Source: an uncultured Bacteroides sp. (GTDB lineage: Bacteria; Bacteroidota; Bacteroidia; Bacteroidales; Bacteroidaceae). From it: 64,000 nt of DNA. A program made the translations under genes and the position numbers. A model generated the notes under the pieces. That model was given only the letters and a program-made list of their open reading frames with translations, was not told the origin of the DNA and searched no databases. Shown here one piece after another: positions 9,300-19,845 of the stretch. Each line of letters begins with the position of its first letter. The stretch's first letter is position 1. The stretch lies in the NCBI GenBank assembly GCA_959606905.1, contig CAUHML010000004.1, forward strand, positions 1-64,000, given 5' to 3'.

Positions 9300-11714
9300 T
9301 TATCTACCGAAAAACACTCTGAACTTTCCATAAAATGCACGTCCAGCCTTTTGTAGGCTGAAATTGTCAAACAGTTGCGCATCCGTGAAATTCTGACATT
9401 CAAATGATACGTTATAGCGCCCGTTCTTCATTGTATAGGACAAGGATAAATTATGAGAAAACTGTTCCGGCACCATGTTTTTTGAATCTTTATCGCCGAT
9501 ATTCTCCCAATAAAGAGGGAAATCGTGTTGCCAGTAGCTATCATAGCCTATCGTCAGTACATTTCCCTTAATAAACAGGTCATTCCAATGGAAATTAGCA
9601 TTTATATTGGCGTAACGATAAGGGAGATTCGGCATACGCACCTTGTAATGCATACTTTCCTGCAAAGAGGTGCCTGCCAGGTACTTTTCATAGTCACGGG
9701 TATCAATACAATTAAATGTACCGCCTACATCGAACCAATGCGAGAAGCTATAAAGCAGCGATAAATTATATCCTTTAGTCCTCACATGCCCATGATTCTC
9801 ATAGTATCCGTAACTTGTTCCCCCCAATACATCCAATCCTCTTTTTATGTAATCTTTCGTATCCCGATATATCAAGCCGGCCTCGGCATACACCCCGTGT
9901 TTGCCAAACTGATAATTATAGCTGAAACTCAGATTCAGATTATCACTTTTCTCCGGCTTCAGATTTACTTTACCGGCTTCCAAGTCTTCATCACCAAACA
10001 GTTCGTCTGTCGTAGGAAGCCGAAAAGCCTTTTCATAAGAAAGTTTCACCTGAAAATCTTTCCATAAAAAATATGTACCCGCAGCACCGTATCCGAAAGC
10101 ACTTACCGTATTGGATAAATTTATATAATTACCTATGCCATCCGTATTCTGTGACACCGGACCTTTGTTGTATTGCCGGTAATGTTTGGCAAATGCCGAA
10201 ATATTCCATTTGTCCGACGGCATCAGGCGATAAGAAAGACCGCTGACATTCTTACGCGTAATTTTAGGAATACTAAAATCCGTAAATTTGGAAGAAGCAC
10301 CTATGATAGAGCGGCTTGTACGTTCAAAATCACTTACCACATGGCTAAAAGTAAACGTATGCGCCTCTCCGATATGATAATTCATCCTCAGTGTTCCATT
10401 CCAGTTCTTGTTTTTAGATTCACTATTCTGATAAGACTGTTCTCCCCGGCTGCCCCTTTCGTAAAACTCACCACGCCAGTTGTAAGCCCGTGAAGCGGTA
10501 TCGACATTATTAGTGAGGTTATGGTTATAATTGGCAGTCAGCAGTAAATCCAAATTCTTCACGAATAAGTTCTTTTTGTAGTATTCCAACGAAGGGGCCA
10601 ATGAATGTCCTTTGCGGAATTTTTCACCGAACACGACATCTTGATAAACACCAGTTTGTATCTCTTTATAGAAATAGGAATAATTGAAGCTCAGAGCCAA
10701 TCTGTCCGCCCATTTTTTTCCAACCACACCGATTTTTCCAATCACAGCTTCATTATGGTATTGGTCATTGAAACGTTTCAGATGGTAAATCTTACTTTTG
10801 TCGAGTGGCGGAAAACGCACACTTCCATCTTCTCTGATTTCAAAGTCACGTACATACGTATCTACATAATAATCATTATCCGAAAAATTCTGAAAAGCGT
10901 TCACTTCATACATAAAACCATTCTTGAATATTTGTCCGAAACGTACGTATGACTTATGAGTGTTAAATGAACCGTAAGAATAAGAAGCATCCAGAAACCA
11001 CTTCCCGGGTTGTTTGTTAGTGACAATATTAACCACTCCCCCAATAGCATCCGTACCGAATCCTACGGGAACCACACCTTTGTACACCTCTATGCGATCT
11101 GCATAATTAATAGGAACATTATTCAAATCGAATGCAGCACCGGCCCCTTCTTGCGGTATTCCGTCAATAAAGATTTTCACATGCCGCCCGCTAAAACCGT
11201 CAATATACAACTGCATATCCGATCCTACTCCGCCTGACTCACGGAGTTTTACCCCCGGCACCTTAGTCAGTGCGCCGGCTAAAGTCTGTGTACTGTTATG
11301 CAACTTCTTCGCGTCAACGGCTACCGCATTAAAGGCTGACTTATTTACCCGGCCAACTCCGGAGGTTGTTACTACGACCTCTCCCAACTCTTTCACTTTC
11401 GGTGCAATGGTGACATTGACCTGTATCCTTTCTCCTTTAGCTAATTTAACCTTCTTTTCTACTGTTTGATAACCTACAGCCGAAACGACAAGTATATATT
11501 CACCTTCCACAGTTTTCAAGTGATAAATTCCCTTTTCGTTCGTATAACTGCCATAGTTCGTTCCTTTCAGATAGACCGTCGCAAAATCTACGACCTCCTT
11601 TTCTGTAGATATCACTCTGCCCGAAATCATACTAGTATAATGACGCTCGTGCTGTGAATATGCTGATACAGAAAATAAGAATACTAGAAAAACCAAAAAA
11701 CATTTATTAATCAT
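9300..11714 (-). CDS. xusA: TonB-dependent siderophore receptor, XusA-like
   Basis: Outer-membrane receptor of 804 aa: signal peptide (cleavage near SAYSQ), a CarboxypepD_reg-like domain at about 25-110, a plug domain at about 120-235 (VVVTTSGVGR, IDGIPQ, GTDAIGGVVNIVT) and a 22-stranded barrel ending in FRVFFGR with a C-terminal aromatic-rich strand. It heads the xusA-xusB-xusC unit, with a -7 box 44 bp upstream. Iron dependence of expression is expected from the family, but I did not recognise an unambiguous Fur site. Confidence 0.9.
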   Translation of the reverse strand: MINKCFLVFLVFLFSVSAYSQHERHYTSMISGRVISTEKEVVDFATVYLKGTNYGSYTNEKGIYHLKTVEGEYILVVSAVGYQTVEKKVKLAKGERIQVNVTIAPKVKELGEVVVTTSGVGRVNKSAFNAVAVDAKKLHNSTQTLAGALTKVPGVKLRESGGVGSDMQLYIDGFSGRHVKIFIDGIPQEGAGAAFDLNNVPINYADRIEVYKGVVPVGFGTDAIGGVVNIVTNKQPGKWFLDASYSYGSFNTHKSYVRFGQIFKNGFMYEVNAFQNFSDNDYYVDTYVRDFEIREDGSVRFPPLDKSKIYHLKRFNDQYHNEAVIGKIGVVGKKWADRLALSFNYSYFYKEIQTGVYQDVVFGEKFRKGHSLAPSLEYYKKNLFVKNLDLLLTANYNHNLTNNVDTASRAYNWRGEFYERGSRGEQSYQNSESKNKNWNGTLRMNYHIGEAHTFTFSHVVSDFERTSRSIIGASSKFTDFSIPKITRKNVSGLSYRLMPSDKWNISAFAKHYRQYNKGPVSQNTDGIGNYINLSNTVSAFGYGAAGTYFLWKDFQVKLSYEKAFRLPTTDELFGDEDLEAGKVNLKPEKSDNLNLSFSYNYQFGKHGVYAEAGLIYRDTKDYIKRGLDVLGGTSYGYYENHGHVRTKGYNLSLLYSFSHWFDVGGTFNCIDTRDYEKYLAGTSLQESMHYKVRMPNLPYRYANINANFHWNDLFIKGNVLTIGYDSYWQHDFPLYWENIGDKDSKNMVPEQFSHNLSLSYTMKNGRYNVSFECQNFTDAQLFDNFSLQKAGRAFYGKFRVFFGR

Positions 11715-11757
11715 CTCCTTTTTACTTTATACCTATTCATTTACTTTAAAAGCGATG

Positions 11758-11765
11758 CAAAGGTA
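11758..11765 (-). promoter_or_regulatory. xusA promoter -7 box
   Basis: The minus strand reads TACCTTTG. A TTTG-like -33 element (TTTTGC, 11781-11786) lies about 16 bp upstream, slightly close for the 19-21 bp norm. Confidence 0.6.
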
Positions 11766-11897
11766 AGTAGAAACAGGAGTGCAAAACAATCCCTATCTAT
11801 TGGTAAAAATTAGACAACAAAAACTAAACATATAGATATACACAATACCTATATATAAGTAATTACTAGATAAATTAAATAAAAAGAGAAAAAAATC

Positions 11898-12749
11898 CTA
11901 CTCCAACCATTGCGCCAGCAAACGCTCCGTTATTTCCCACAACTGCTCTTTCTGTACATGGTTCACATACTTATCGGATAAGCTTTTCCGGTGATTATTG
12001 ACATAGAGTTGCCCTGTCACACCGGCTTCTTTTTTGTCCAGCAACAGACCAATTGCCGTAGAAGCTCCTTTCTTCGGCTTACGAATAAAAGGACGGAAGA
12101 ATATATCTGTCAGAGGGTCGAACCACTTATGCATCGTGATGATATCAGTAGAGACAATTCCCGGATCGGCAGCATTGACGGTGATTCCTTTCTCCCGAAG
12201 TTGCTCGGATAGTTCGAAAGTAAATAATAACAAAGCCAATTTTGTGTTACTATAAACAGGTATTCTCCAAAAGTTTCCCGTTTTCCCCCTGTGAAAGAAA
12301 TCAGGAAAATCAAGACGGCCGATTGCATACGTACACGAAACCATATTTACAATACGTGCTCCGGATGCCATAGTCGGAACTAATTTACGAGTCAGCAGGT
12401 AAGGACCAACATAATTTACACTGACCGTCCGTTCAAATCCATCGTTCGTAATAGAAAATCCGGTTTCCATTGTCCCGGCATTATTCATCAACAAGGAAAT
12501 GGAAAGTTTACGTTCCAAAATCCGATCAGTAAAAGAGGCTACGGAGTGCATCGAAGACAGATCAATAGCGAGTACTTCCAAATTCGGATTTCCGGTTTCT
12601 TTCATTAAACGTTGGCACACGTTTTCCGCTTTTTGCGGGTTATAACAAGCCATTATGACATGATAGCCGGCTGTGGCCACGGCACGGGTTATCTCCGTTC
12701 CCATGCCTCCGTCAGCTCCGGTAATGATCGCCCATTTCACTTCATTCAT
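11898..12749 (-). CDS. Short-chain dehydrogenase/reductase, candidate hydroxysteroid dehydrogenase
   Basis: NAD(P)-dependent oxidoreductase of 283 aa. It shows the Rossmann motif TGADGGMG (10-17), NNAG (89-92), catalytic Ser138 and YSNTK (Tyr166, Lys170). Residues near 175-230 form a longer substrate loop, as in retinol/steroid-type SDRs. Its start overlaps the stop of the upstream flavin reductase by 4 bp (ATGA), so they are translationally coupled. With the next two genes it matches the reported Bacteroidetes cluster of 5-alpha-reductase, 5-beta-reductase and 3-beta-HSDH for bile acids; the exact activity is inferred. Confidence 0.85.
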   Translation of the reverse strand: MNEVKWAIITGADGGMGTEITRAVATAGYHVIMACYNPQKAENVCQRLMKETGNPNLEVLAIDLSSMHSVASFTDRILERKLSISLLMNNAGTMETGFSITNDGFERTVSVNYVGPYLLTRKLVPTMASGARIVNMVSCTYAIGRLDFPDFFHRGKTGNFWRIPVYSNTKLALLLFTFELSEQLREKGITVNAADPGIVSTDIITMHKWFDPLTDIFFRPFIRKPKKGASTAIGLLLDKKEAGVTGQLYVNNHRKSLSDKYVNHVQKEQLWEITERLLAQWLE

Positions 12750-13969
12750 TGTTTTTCCAATTTTTCAATCTCCTTTTGCAGACAAGGAGGCAGTTCTTCA
12801 TTCAAATGTTTATGACAAGCCATTTCGATCGTGTACATACGGCCAATGCAATAATTGCTATGCCCGCAATTACAACGTGCACGGTCTTCACGTGCCATAC
12901 GGTTCACAAATCCCGGTTCATTCAGCAGGGCACGTGCCATTTGAACAGCATCAAAGCCGGCATCCAGCACTTCATCAATTTTCTCACGAGAAACAAGGCC
13001 GCCTACATAAATTAACGGAGCACCCGGAAGGGCCTCACGGAACTTCAGCGCATCTTCGAGAAAATATGCCTCTTTGAAAGGAACAGTCGGAATCATCCAT
13101 TTTCCGAACATCCGAATGCCATATTTCAGCCACCAGCAATTCATATAATAAGCCATAGAACGGATAGGCATCGCCCCTCGCATCACATACATCGGCGCAC
13201 GACTGACGAAACCACCGCTCAATACCAGCCCGTGAGCACCCAGTTCGAGCAGGCGTCGGGCTACTTGTATCGTTTCCTCCGACTCCATTCCACCTTTGAA
13301 ACCGTCGCGCATATTCATTTTCACAAGAACCGCCATATCGCTACCGGCAGCTTTCATCACTTCTTTCATCACTATATCCATAAAACGCATCCGGTTTTCC
13401 AACGAACCTCCGTATTCATCCTTCCGGTGATTCGTGTAAGGGGAAAGGAACTGGCTAATCAGATATCCATGTCCGGCGTGAACCTCAACAGCGTCGAAAC
13501 CAGCTTCTCTAGCCAGATTGACAGCCTTTCCATAAGCACGCGCCATTTCAGGAAGTTCTTCTTTCCTCATTCCGCGCACAAAGGTCGGAGAGTAAAGATT
13601 GAAACCGGAAGAAGCAGAGATAGGAGTTACTCCACAAATGTTCTTGTGGGACATATTACCGCAATGACCGATTTGTATACCTGCTGCGGCACCCTCATCG
13701 TGTATGGCGTCGGTCACTTCGCGTAAACCGGGAATTATGGAAGATCGTAACCATAATTGGCGGTCAAAAGAAAGCCCGCTTTGTGTCACGGCAGCATAAG
13801 CAACCGTCGTCATGCCAACCCCGCCTGCGGCTACCGAACGGTGATAATCCAACAACATTTGTGAAGGGGCGTTTCCCGGACACATACTTTCAAAAGCTGC
13901 CGAACGAATGGTCCGGTTGCGAAGTGTCAAAGGTCCAAAAGTGACCGGGGTAAATAACTTTGATTTCAT
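12746..13969 (-). CDS. Old Yellow Enzyme family NADH:flavin oxidoreductase, candidate steroid 5-beta-reductase
   Basis: FMN-dependent ene-reductase of 407 aa. The TIM-barrel carries the HAGHGYLISQFLSPYTN active-site stretch, then RKDEYGGSLENR and the phosphate-binding GG/ARALL elements near the C-terminus. It lacks the extra flavodoxin-like and NAD-binding domains of BaiCD-like proteins of about 640 aa, yet keeps a C-terminal cysteine group (366, 368, 374, 385) that could bind an iron-sulfur cluster. Its place between a 5-alpha-reductase homologue and an SDR suggests reduction of a 3-oxo-delta4 steroid A ring. Confidence 0.85.
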   Translation of the reverse strand: MKSKLFTPVTFGPLTLRNRTIRSAAFESMCPGNAPSQMLLDYHRSVAAGGVGMTTVAYAAVTQSGLSFDRQLWLRSSIIPGLREVTDAIHDEGAAAGIQIGHCGNMSHKNICGVTPISASSGFNLYSPTFVRGMRKEELPEMARAYGKAVNLAREAGFDAVEVHAGHGYLISQFLSPYTNHRKDEYGGSLENRMRFMDIVMKEVMKAAGSDMAVLVKMNMRDGFKGGMESEETIQVARRLLELGAHGLVLSGGFVSRAPMYVMRGAMPIRSMAYYMNCWWLKYGIRMFGKWMIPTVPFKEAYFLEDALKFREALPGAPLIYVGGLVSREKIDEVLDAGFDAVQMARALLNEPGFVNRMAREDRARCNCGHSNYCIGRMYTIEMACHKHLNEELPPCLQKEIEKLEKQ

Positions 13970-14001
13970 AGTAGTATGATATATTTTGTCAAAAGATAGC
14001 C

Positions 14002-14763
14002 TTAATACAGAAAAGGGAATACACGTTTCCTATTTCCCACCTCATCACCGAATTCCTCGCGGTAACGGTGCCAGATTGCGTTGGCACGCGGGACAAGGTT
14101 AGCGATCGTCCACCAAAGAAACACAAGTCCGGAAAGTGAACAGGTGAGTATCGCCCAGCCTGCCCACTCTACTATTTCGCCGAAGTAATTGGCGGAAGTA
14201 ACGTAGCGGTACATCCCTTTTTGAGGCAGATAGTGGCGGGTATCTCCCGGCTTTCGCAAATGCCGGATGATATAATCCGAGTGCCAGTTCACCAGCATAC
14301 CAGTAAAAAAAAGCAGAGTTCCGAGAATAAACCATGGTGACATAAACCAATCAATGCCGTACATTCCTTCAGGCGCAAGATGAAATATCCATTGTCCTTG
14401 CATATATCCGTTCAACAAATTAAAAAGAATGCCCATTGACATAATAGCTAACGGCATTTTACTCTTTCCGGTCAGCAATAGAGGAAAAACGAATGCACGC
14501 TGGAAATAATGAATCTGGAAGAATATGAAGAACATCAGTATGACGGGATCAAAACGGCGTTCCGAATGCACCCACATCCAACACATAACTAAAAATACAG
14601 GGGCCTCCATTAATATCCAAGCCAACTTATTGGAAATAGCCACACCCCACGAAGCGGTACGAAAAATACCATATCCGGCTTTCACAAAGTAAAGGGCAAT
14701 AAAAACAATCAGAGCGATCAGGCTCATTATGCCCAAAAACAGATTAAATGCATTCATAGTCAT
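14002..14763 (-). CDS. Steroid 5-alpha-reductase family membrane protein
   Basis: A 253-aa polytopic protein (about six or seven membrane segments) with the C-terminal signature of 3-oxo-5-alpha-steroid 4-dehydrogenases: NYFGEIVEWAGWA followed by RYREEFGD and the terminal FPFLY. Family members reduce the C4-C5 double bond of 3-oxo-delta4 steroids with NADPH. It is the first gene of the operon, with a good -33/-7 promoter 23 bp upstream, and is followed after 32 bp by the flavin reductase. Activity on bile acids or host steroids is inferred from family and cluster. Confidence 0.87.
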   Translation of the reverse strand: MTMNAFNLFLGIMSLIALIVFIALYFVKAGYGIFRTASWGVAISNKLAWILMEAPVFLVMCWMWVHSERRFDPVILMFFIFFQIHYFQRAFVFPLLLTGKSKMPLAIMSMGILFNLLNGYMQGQWIFHLAPEGMYGIDWFMSPWFILGTLLFFTGMLVNWHSDYIIRHLRKPGDTRHYLPQKGMYRYVTSANYFGEIVEWAGWAILTCSLSGLVFLWWTIANLVPRANAIWHRYREEFGDEVGNRKRVFPFLY

Positions 14764-14785
14764 ACAGATATTCTTTTACAATGTG

Positions 14786-14815
14786 CAAAAGTAACAAAAA
14801 AGAGGAAAATTGCAA
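14786..14815 (-). promoter_or_regulatory. Promoter of the steroid-reductase operon
   Basis: The minus strand has TTG (14815-14813), a 19-bp spacer and TACTTTTG (14793-14786), a good Bacteroidetes -33/-7 pair. It lies 23 bp upstream of the 5-alpha-reductase start. Confidence 0.65.
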
Positions 14816-14876
14816 CGCAAAACTCCTTAAATAAAAACTCGATGACACACAGAAAGTTTTCTCTAAAAAACACTTA

Positions 14877-14921
14877 TCCCCAGGCATACCTCCGGAAATG
14901 ATCGGAATATACACCTGGGGA
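14877..14921 (-). terminator. Hairpin after the citrate-synthase operon
   Basis: TCCCCAGG/CCTGGGGA (14877-14884 and 14914-14921) with a further inner TCCG/CGGA pairing. On the minus strand a run of six T follows about 5 nt after the stem. Confidence 0.6.
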
Positions 14922-14957
14922 CTACACTTATCTATTCAATAAAAGGATTGTTTCCTG

Positions 14958-16301
14958 TCAGCGTTTCTTTATTGGGATATAAGCCAGATCATCAAGCACG
15001 TTCTTATAAGCCGGACGGATAATACGTTTGCCTTCGAAGTTCAATTCTTCATTGCGGTGGGCACACCAGCCTACGATACGTGCCATTGCAAACAAAGGAG
15101 TGAAGATTTCCTGCGGCAATCCGATCATTTCATACACAAAGCCCGAATAGAAGTCAATGTTGCTCGATACTGTCTTGCCGTTATTCTTGATGCGTCCGAA
15201 AGTCGCGATCGCCCGTTCTTCCAAAAGTTCGAGGAAGGCAAACTCACGTTCCTTGCCTTTTTCACGTGCCAGATCACGTGCCAATTCTTTTAGTAAAAGT
15301 GCACGCGGGTCGGAAATCGTGTAAACGGCATGACCAATACCATAAATCAATCCGGTCTTATTATAAACCTCTTTATTCAGCATACGAGTAAAGTAGGTGT
15401 CAATCTCATCAACATTTGTCCAGTCCTTGATGTTCTCCTGCAAATGATGGAACATATCAGCAACCTGAATATTTGCACCTCCGTGAAGCGGGCCTTTCAG
15501 AGAACCGATACCTGCGGCAATGGCCGAGTAAGTATCTGTTCCGGTAGAAGAAGTGACACGGACAGTAAAAGTCGAGTTATTACCACCACCGTGTTCTGCC
15601 TGAAGAATCAGAAGCAGGTCAAGAGTACGTGCATCCAGTTCGGTATAGTCTTTTTTCAGCATATACAGGAAGTTTTCAGCGATAGAGAGTTTCTCCTGCG
15701 GATGTCGGATATGCAGCGAACGTCCGAAAGTAGCATGACGCAGCATATTATAAGCATAAGCAATAATGGTAGGGAATTTTGAAATAAGGTCGATACTTTG
15801 ACGCATCAGGTTATCACGAGAAGTGTCGTCCGCATCCGGATCGAAGCGATACATTTCGAGTACGCTGCGTGCAAGGATGTTCATAATGTTGTTACCTTCC
15901 AACTCGATGATATTCATCTTCGTTTTCTGCTCCAGTGCCATATTATCATTAATCAGTTCGCAGAATGAAGCTAGTTCCTCCTTGTCCGGCAGACGACCGG
16001 AAAGTAACAGGTACGCCACTTCCTCAAAACCGAAACGTTTCTCTTTGATGATTGCATGAGAAATATCTTCCACATCATAACCGCGATAGAACAGTTTGCC
16101 GGGAATCGGTTTCAGTCCGCCGCCCGGAATACGTTCGTAGCCTACTACATTACCAATTCTGGTCAGACCTACCAGTACACCTGTGCCATCTTCATTACGT
16201 AGCCCGCGTTTCACGTCGAACTTGGGGAACAATGCTGTATCAATCCGGGTAGCTTCCTTCATTTCTTCGGACAGCTTGTAAATCAGGTACTCTTTCTTCA
16301 T
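14958..16301 (-). CDS. gltA: Citrate synthase
   Basis: Condenses acetyl-CoA and oxaloacetate. The 447-aa protein has the active-site regions LHGGANIQV, GIGHAVYTISDPRA and NIDFYSGFVYEMIG. It is the third gene of acn-icd-gltA, 25 bp after icd. In an anaerobe lacking a full cycle this unit makes 2-oxoglutarate for glutamate synthesis. Confidence 0.95.
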   Translation of the reverse strand: MKKEYLIYKLSEEMKEATRIDTALFPKFDVKRGLRNEDGTGVLVGLTRIGNVVGYERIPGGGLKPIPGKLFYRGYDVEDISHAIIKEKRFGFEEVAYLLLSGRLPDKEELASFCELINDNMALEQKTKMNIIELEGNNIMNILARSVLEMYRFDPDADDTSRDNLMRQSIDLISKFPTIIAYAYNMLRHATFGRSLHIRHPQEKLSIAENFLYMLKKDYTELDARTLDLLLILQAEHGGGNNSTFTVRVTSSTGTDTYSAIAAGIGSLKGPLHGGANIQVADMFHHLQENIKDWTNVDEIDTYFTRMLNKEVYNKTGLIYGIGHAVYTISDPRALLLKELARDLAREKGKEREFAFLELLEERAIATFGRIKNNGKTVSSNIDFYSGFVYEMIGLPQEIFTPLFAMARIVGWCAHRNEELNFEGKRIIRPAYKNVLDDLAYIPIKKR

Positions 16302-16326
16302 ATTCGTATGTTTTTAATCATTATTC

Positions 16327-17517
16327 TTATTTTTCGATTCTTTCCACTATTTCACGGGTGAAATCTGTGGTTGAGAGAGAGGTTCCATTCGGCATAAAAC
16401 GGGCAAGATCATGAGTGGCACGGGCTTCCAGAAAACTATTTTCAAGAGCTTTTTCGATAAGAGCGGCAGCTTCCGTCCAACCGAAATATCCGAGCATCAT
16501 CACTGCCGAAAGAATGATCGAACAAGGATTCACAACGTTTTTACCTGCAATGTTAGGAGCAGTCCCATGCGTTGCCTCAAAGATAGCATGGCCGGTTTTA
16601 TAATTGATATTTGCTCCCGGAGCAATGCCTATGCCACCTACCATTGCAGCCAACTGGTCAGAAACATAATCTCCGTTCAGGTTCAAAGTGGCTATTACCG
16701 AATATTCTTCGGGAATGAGCAGTGTATTTTGCAAAAATGCGTCGGCAATGCAGTCCTTTATCACTAGCCTACCATCCGCCAAAGCGTCACCAAACTCACG
16801 TTGCGCCAACTCATAACCCCACTTTTTGAATCCTCCTTCAGTATATTTCATAATGTTTCCCTTATGTACCAATGTCACGGAAGGCAGATGATGATCGAGC
16901 GCATATTGACATGCAGCACGCACAAGACGTTCCGTACCTTCGCGTGAAACAGGTTTCACACCGAAAGAAGACGTTTCGGGAAAACGGACTTTCGTCACAC
17001 CCATTTCATCTTTCAAAAACTTATAAAACTTCTTTGCCTCCGGAGTACCTGCTTCCCACTCAATACCTGCATAAATATCTTCCGTATTCTCACGAAACAC
17101 ACACATATTCACCTTCTCGGGAGCTTTCACCGGAGACTGTACTCCCTGATACCAACGAACAGGACGAAGGCAGACATATAAATCAAGTGTCTGTCGCAAA
17201 GCAACATTCAACGAACGGATTCCACCGCCAACAGGTGTAGTCAACGGACCTTTGATTCCTACCAGATATTCCTGAAATGCCTGCATCGTTTCTTCCGGAA
17301 GCCACGAACCTGTTTCATTGAAAGCACGTTCTCCAGCCGGCACTTCCAGCCATTCAATATGACGTTTACCCCCATAAGCTTTCCGAACGGCTGCATCTAC
17401 TATAATCTGCATAGAAGGAGTCACCTCAGCCCCTACCCCGTCTCCTGTAATGTAAGGTACGGTAGGCACATCAGGCACTAATAGCGTACTATCTTTTTGT
17501 ATGGTTATTTTGCTCAT
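16327..17517 (-). CDS. icd: Isocitrate dehydrogenase (probably NADP-dependent)
   Basis: Oxidative decarboxylation of isocitrate to 2-oxoglutarate. The 396-aa protein has the dimeric prokaryotic isocitrate/isopropylmalate-type fold: [13 protein letters not shown] at the N-terminus, a substrate site with [13 protein letters not shown], then [11 protein letters not shown], and [10 protein letters not shown]. The order relative to its neighbours (acn before, gltA after, with short gaps) supports isocitrate rather than isopropylmalate as substrate. NADP preference is a family-based guess. Confidence 0.93.
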   Translation of the reverse strand: MSKITIQKDSTLLVPDVPTVPYITGDGVGAEVTPSMQIIVDAAVRKAYGGKRHIEWLEVPAGERAFNETGSWLPEETMQAFQEYLVGIKGPLTTPVGGGIRSLNVALRQTLDLYVCLRPVRWYQGVQSPVKAPEKVNMCVFRENTEDIYAGIEWEAGTPEAKKFYKFLKDEMGVTKVRFPETSSFGVKPVSREGTERLVRAACQYALDHHLPSVTLVHKGNIMKYTEGGFKKWGYELAQREFGDALADGRLVIKDCIADAFLQNTLLIPEEYSVIATLNLNGDYVSDQLAAMVGGIGIAPGANINYKTGHAIFEATHGTAPNIAGKNVVNPCSIILSAVMMLGYFGWTEAAALIEKALENSFLEARATHDLARFMPNGTSLSTTDFTREIVERIEK

Positions 17518-17564
17518 TTCTTTTTTCTTTATAAATAACAGTTTTAAAAAGATTTACTTCAATT

Positions 17565-19808
17565 TTATCTCGCATTCAAGGCGGAACCAGCACGGAACCA
17601 ACCTATCTGTTGTTCGTTGTATGTATGTTGCACTTCAAAACTTTCTTTTGTTCCGTCTTCGTGGTGAAGAACGACTGTCAGATTATGTCCCGGCATAAAG
17701 TCTACCAAACCAGTGACGGAAAGCATATCGTGTTCCTGAATTTTATCATAATCCGCCTTGTCAACAAAAGTAATGGCAAGCATTCCTTGCTTCTTCAGAT
17801 TCGTTTCGTGAATACGGGCGAAACTCTTGGCTAGGATCACACGGACATTCAGAAAGCGCGGCTCCATTGCTGCGTGTTCACGACTGGAACCTTCTCCATA
17901 GTTTTCTTCAGCGACTACAATAGAAGAAATCCCTTCGGACTTATACATCTTTGCCGTTCCGGAGACTGTTCCATAAGTATTTGTAGAACGGTTCCAGACC
18001 TTGTTCGTTTCGCCATTGAAGACATTGACAGCTCCCATTAACATATTATCCGAGATATTTTCCAAATGACCACGGAAACGGAGCCATGGTCCCGCCATAG
18101 AAATATGGTCGGTTGTACATTTACCCTGGGCTTTTATCAACAGAGGCATATTAAGCAAATCAGTCCCGTCCCAAGCGGGAAAAGGTGTTAAAAGTTGCAG
18201 GCGCTGTGAGTCCGACTTCACCTTGATTTCCGTTTTAGCTCCACCCGGCGCGATATATCCGACATTACCCGGCGTAAATCCTCTCATCGGGAGTTCGTCT
18301 CCCACAGGTTCGGATAGTTTCACTTTCTCACCGTCATGATTGACTAATCTGTCCTTCAAAGGGTTGAAACAGAGGTCGCCGGCAATAGTCAGTGCCATTG
18401 TCAATTCAGGAGAAGCAACAAAGGCATAAGTATTCGGATTACCATCCGCACGCTTGGCAAAGTTACGGTTAAAGGAAGTCACGATTGAATTTTTCCGTGT
18501 CGGGTCATCGGTATGACGTTTCCACTGACCAATGCAAGGACCACAGGCATTTGCCATAATCGTTGCACCGATCTGTTCAAAAGTCTCAATCATTCCGTCT
18601 CTTTCGGCGGTAGCGCGAATCTGTTCTGAGCCCGGATTTACAATCAACGGAGAAGCAACACTCAGTTTTTTTTCCGCTACCTGTTTTGCCAAAGAAGCAG
18701 CACGACTCAAATCCTGATAAGAGGAGTTAGTACACGAACCAATCAGTCCGACTTCCATTTTACGAGGATAACCGTTCAACAATACTTTTTCCGCAAACTC
18801 GGAAATAGGAGTAGCCGCATCCGGCGTGAAAGGTCCATTAATATAAGGTTCAAGTTCGGACAGGTCGATTTCAATGACACGGTCGTAATATTTTAAAGGT
18901 TCATCCGTCACAACTTCGTCGGCACGGAGATCAGCTTCCACAGACTCTGCCAAATCGACAATACGATCTCTTCCGGTAGCTCGTAAATAAGTCGCCATAC
19001 GCCCGTCGAAAGGGAAAAGTGAAGTAGTAGCTCCTACTTCCGCTCCCATATTACAGATAGTAGCTTTTCCGGTAGCGGAAAGTGATTCGGTTCCCGGACC
19101 GAAATATTCAATGATTGCATTAGTACCTCCCTTTACGGTCAATATTCCTGCCAGCTTCAAAATAACATCTTTCGGAGATGTCCATCCGTTTAGTTTTCCG
19201 ATCAGACGAACACCTATAATTTTCGGCATTTTCAATTCCCACTCCATACCTGTCATTACGTCTACGGCATCTGCACCGCCTACACCGATAGCCACCATAC
19301 CCAAACCACCGGCATTAGGTGTATGTGAGTCTGTTCCTACCATCATGCCGCCAGGAAAAGCATAGTTCTCGAGTACTACCTGGTGAATGATACCCGCTCC
19401 CGGTTTCCAAAAACCAATGCCATAACGGGAGGATACGTCGCGGAGGAAATCATACACTTCTTCGTTTGTTTTAGTCGCAGTAAGTATATCCTCTTTTGCG
19501 CCCTTATAGGCCTGTATCAAGTGGTCACAGTGTACGGTAGAAGGCACAGCCACCTTTTCCTTGCCCGCATTCATAAATTGGAGCAAAGCCATTTGGGCAG
19601 TTGCATCCTGCATAGCCACGCGGTCAGGACGAAAGTTTACGTAGTCTTCTCCCCTCTTGTAGTCTTTCACATCGGCGGCATCATAAAGATGCGCATACAG
19701 AATTTTCTCGGCTAACGTCAGGGGGCGTTTCAAGATCCCCCGCACATGCTCTACTTTCCCTTTATAGGCTCTGTAAAATGCTTCTAGCATAGTCATATCA
19801 TATACCAT
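17565..19808 (-). CDS. acn: Aconitate hydratase
   Basis: Isomerises citrate and isocitrate through a [4Fe-4S] cluster. The 747-aa protein is of the mitochondrial type, with [11 protein letters not shown], cluster cysteines in GSCTNSS and NACGPCIG, the HISMAGPW region and the swivel domain with [18 protein letters not shown]. It is first in the acn-icd-gltA operon. No TAnnTTTG box is visible immediately upstream on the minus strand; a 13-bp dyad at 19846-19858 lies in the leader. Confidence 0.95.
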   Translation of the reverse strand: MVYDMTMLEAFYRAYKGKVEHVRGILKRPLTLAEKILYAHLYDAADVKDYKRGEDYVNFRPDRVAMQDATAQMALLQFMNAGKEKVAVPSTVHCDHLIQAYKGAKEDILTATKTNEEVYDFLRDVSSRYGIGFWKPGAGIIHQVVLENYAFPGGMMVGTDSHTPNAGGLGMVAIGVGGADAVDVMTGMEWELKMPKIIGVRLIGKLNGWTSPKDVILKLAGILTVKGGTNAIIEYFGPGTESLSATGKATICNMGAEVGATTSLFPFDGRMATYLRATGRDRIVDLAESVEADLRADEVVTDEPLKYYDRVIEIDLSELEPYINGPFTPDAATPISEFAEKVLLNGYPRKMEVGLIGSCTNSSYQDLSRAASLAKQVAEKKLSVASPLIVNPGSEQIRATAERDGMIETFEQIGATIMANACGPCIGQWKRHTDDPTRKNSIVTSFNRNFAKRADGNPNTYAFVASPELTMALTIAGDLCFNPLKDRLVNHDGEKVKLSEPVGDELPMRGFTPGNVGYIAPGGAKTEIKVKSDSQRLQLLTPFPAWDGTDLLNMPLLIKAQGKCTTDHISMAGPWLRFRGHLENISDNMLMGAVNVFNGETNKVWNRSTNTYGTVSGTAKMYKSEGISSIVVAEENYGEGSSREHAAMEPRFLNVRVILAKSFARIHETNLKKQGMLAITFVDKADYDKIQEHDMLSVTGLVDFMPGHNLTVVLHHEDGTKESFEVQHTYNEQQIGWFRAGSALNAR

Positions 19809-19845
19809 ATTACTTTTTGTTTTTTTAGTCTATCTATTAAAATAA

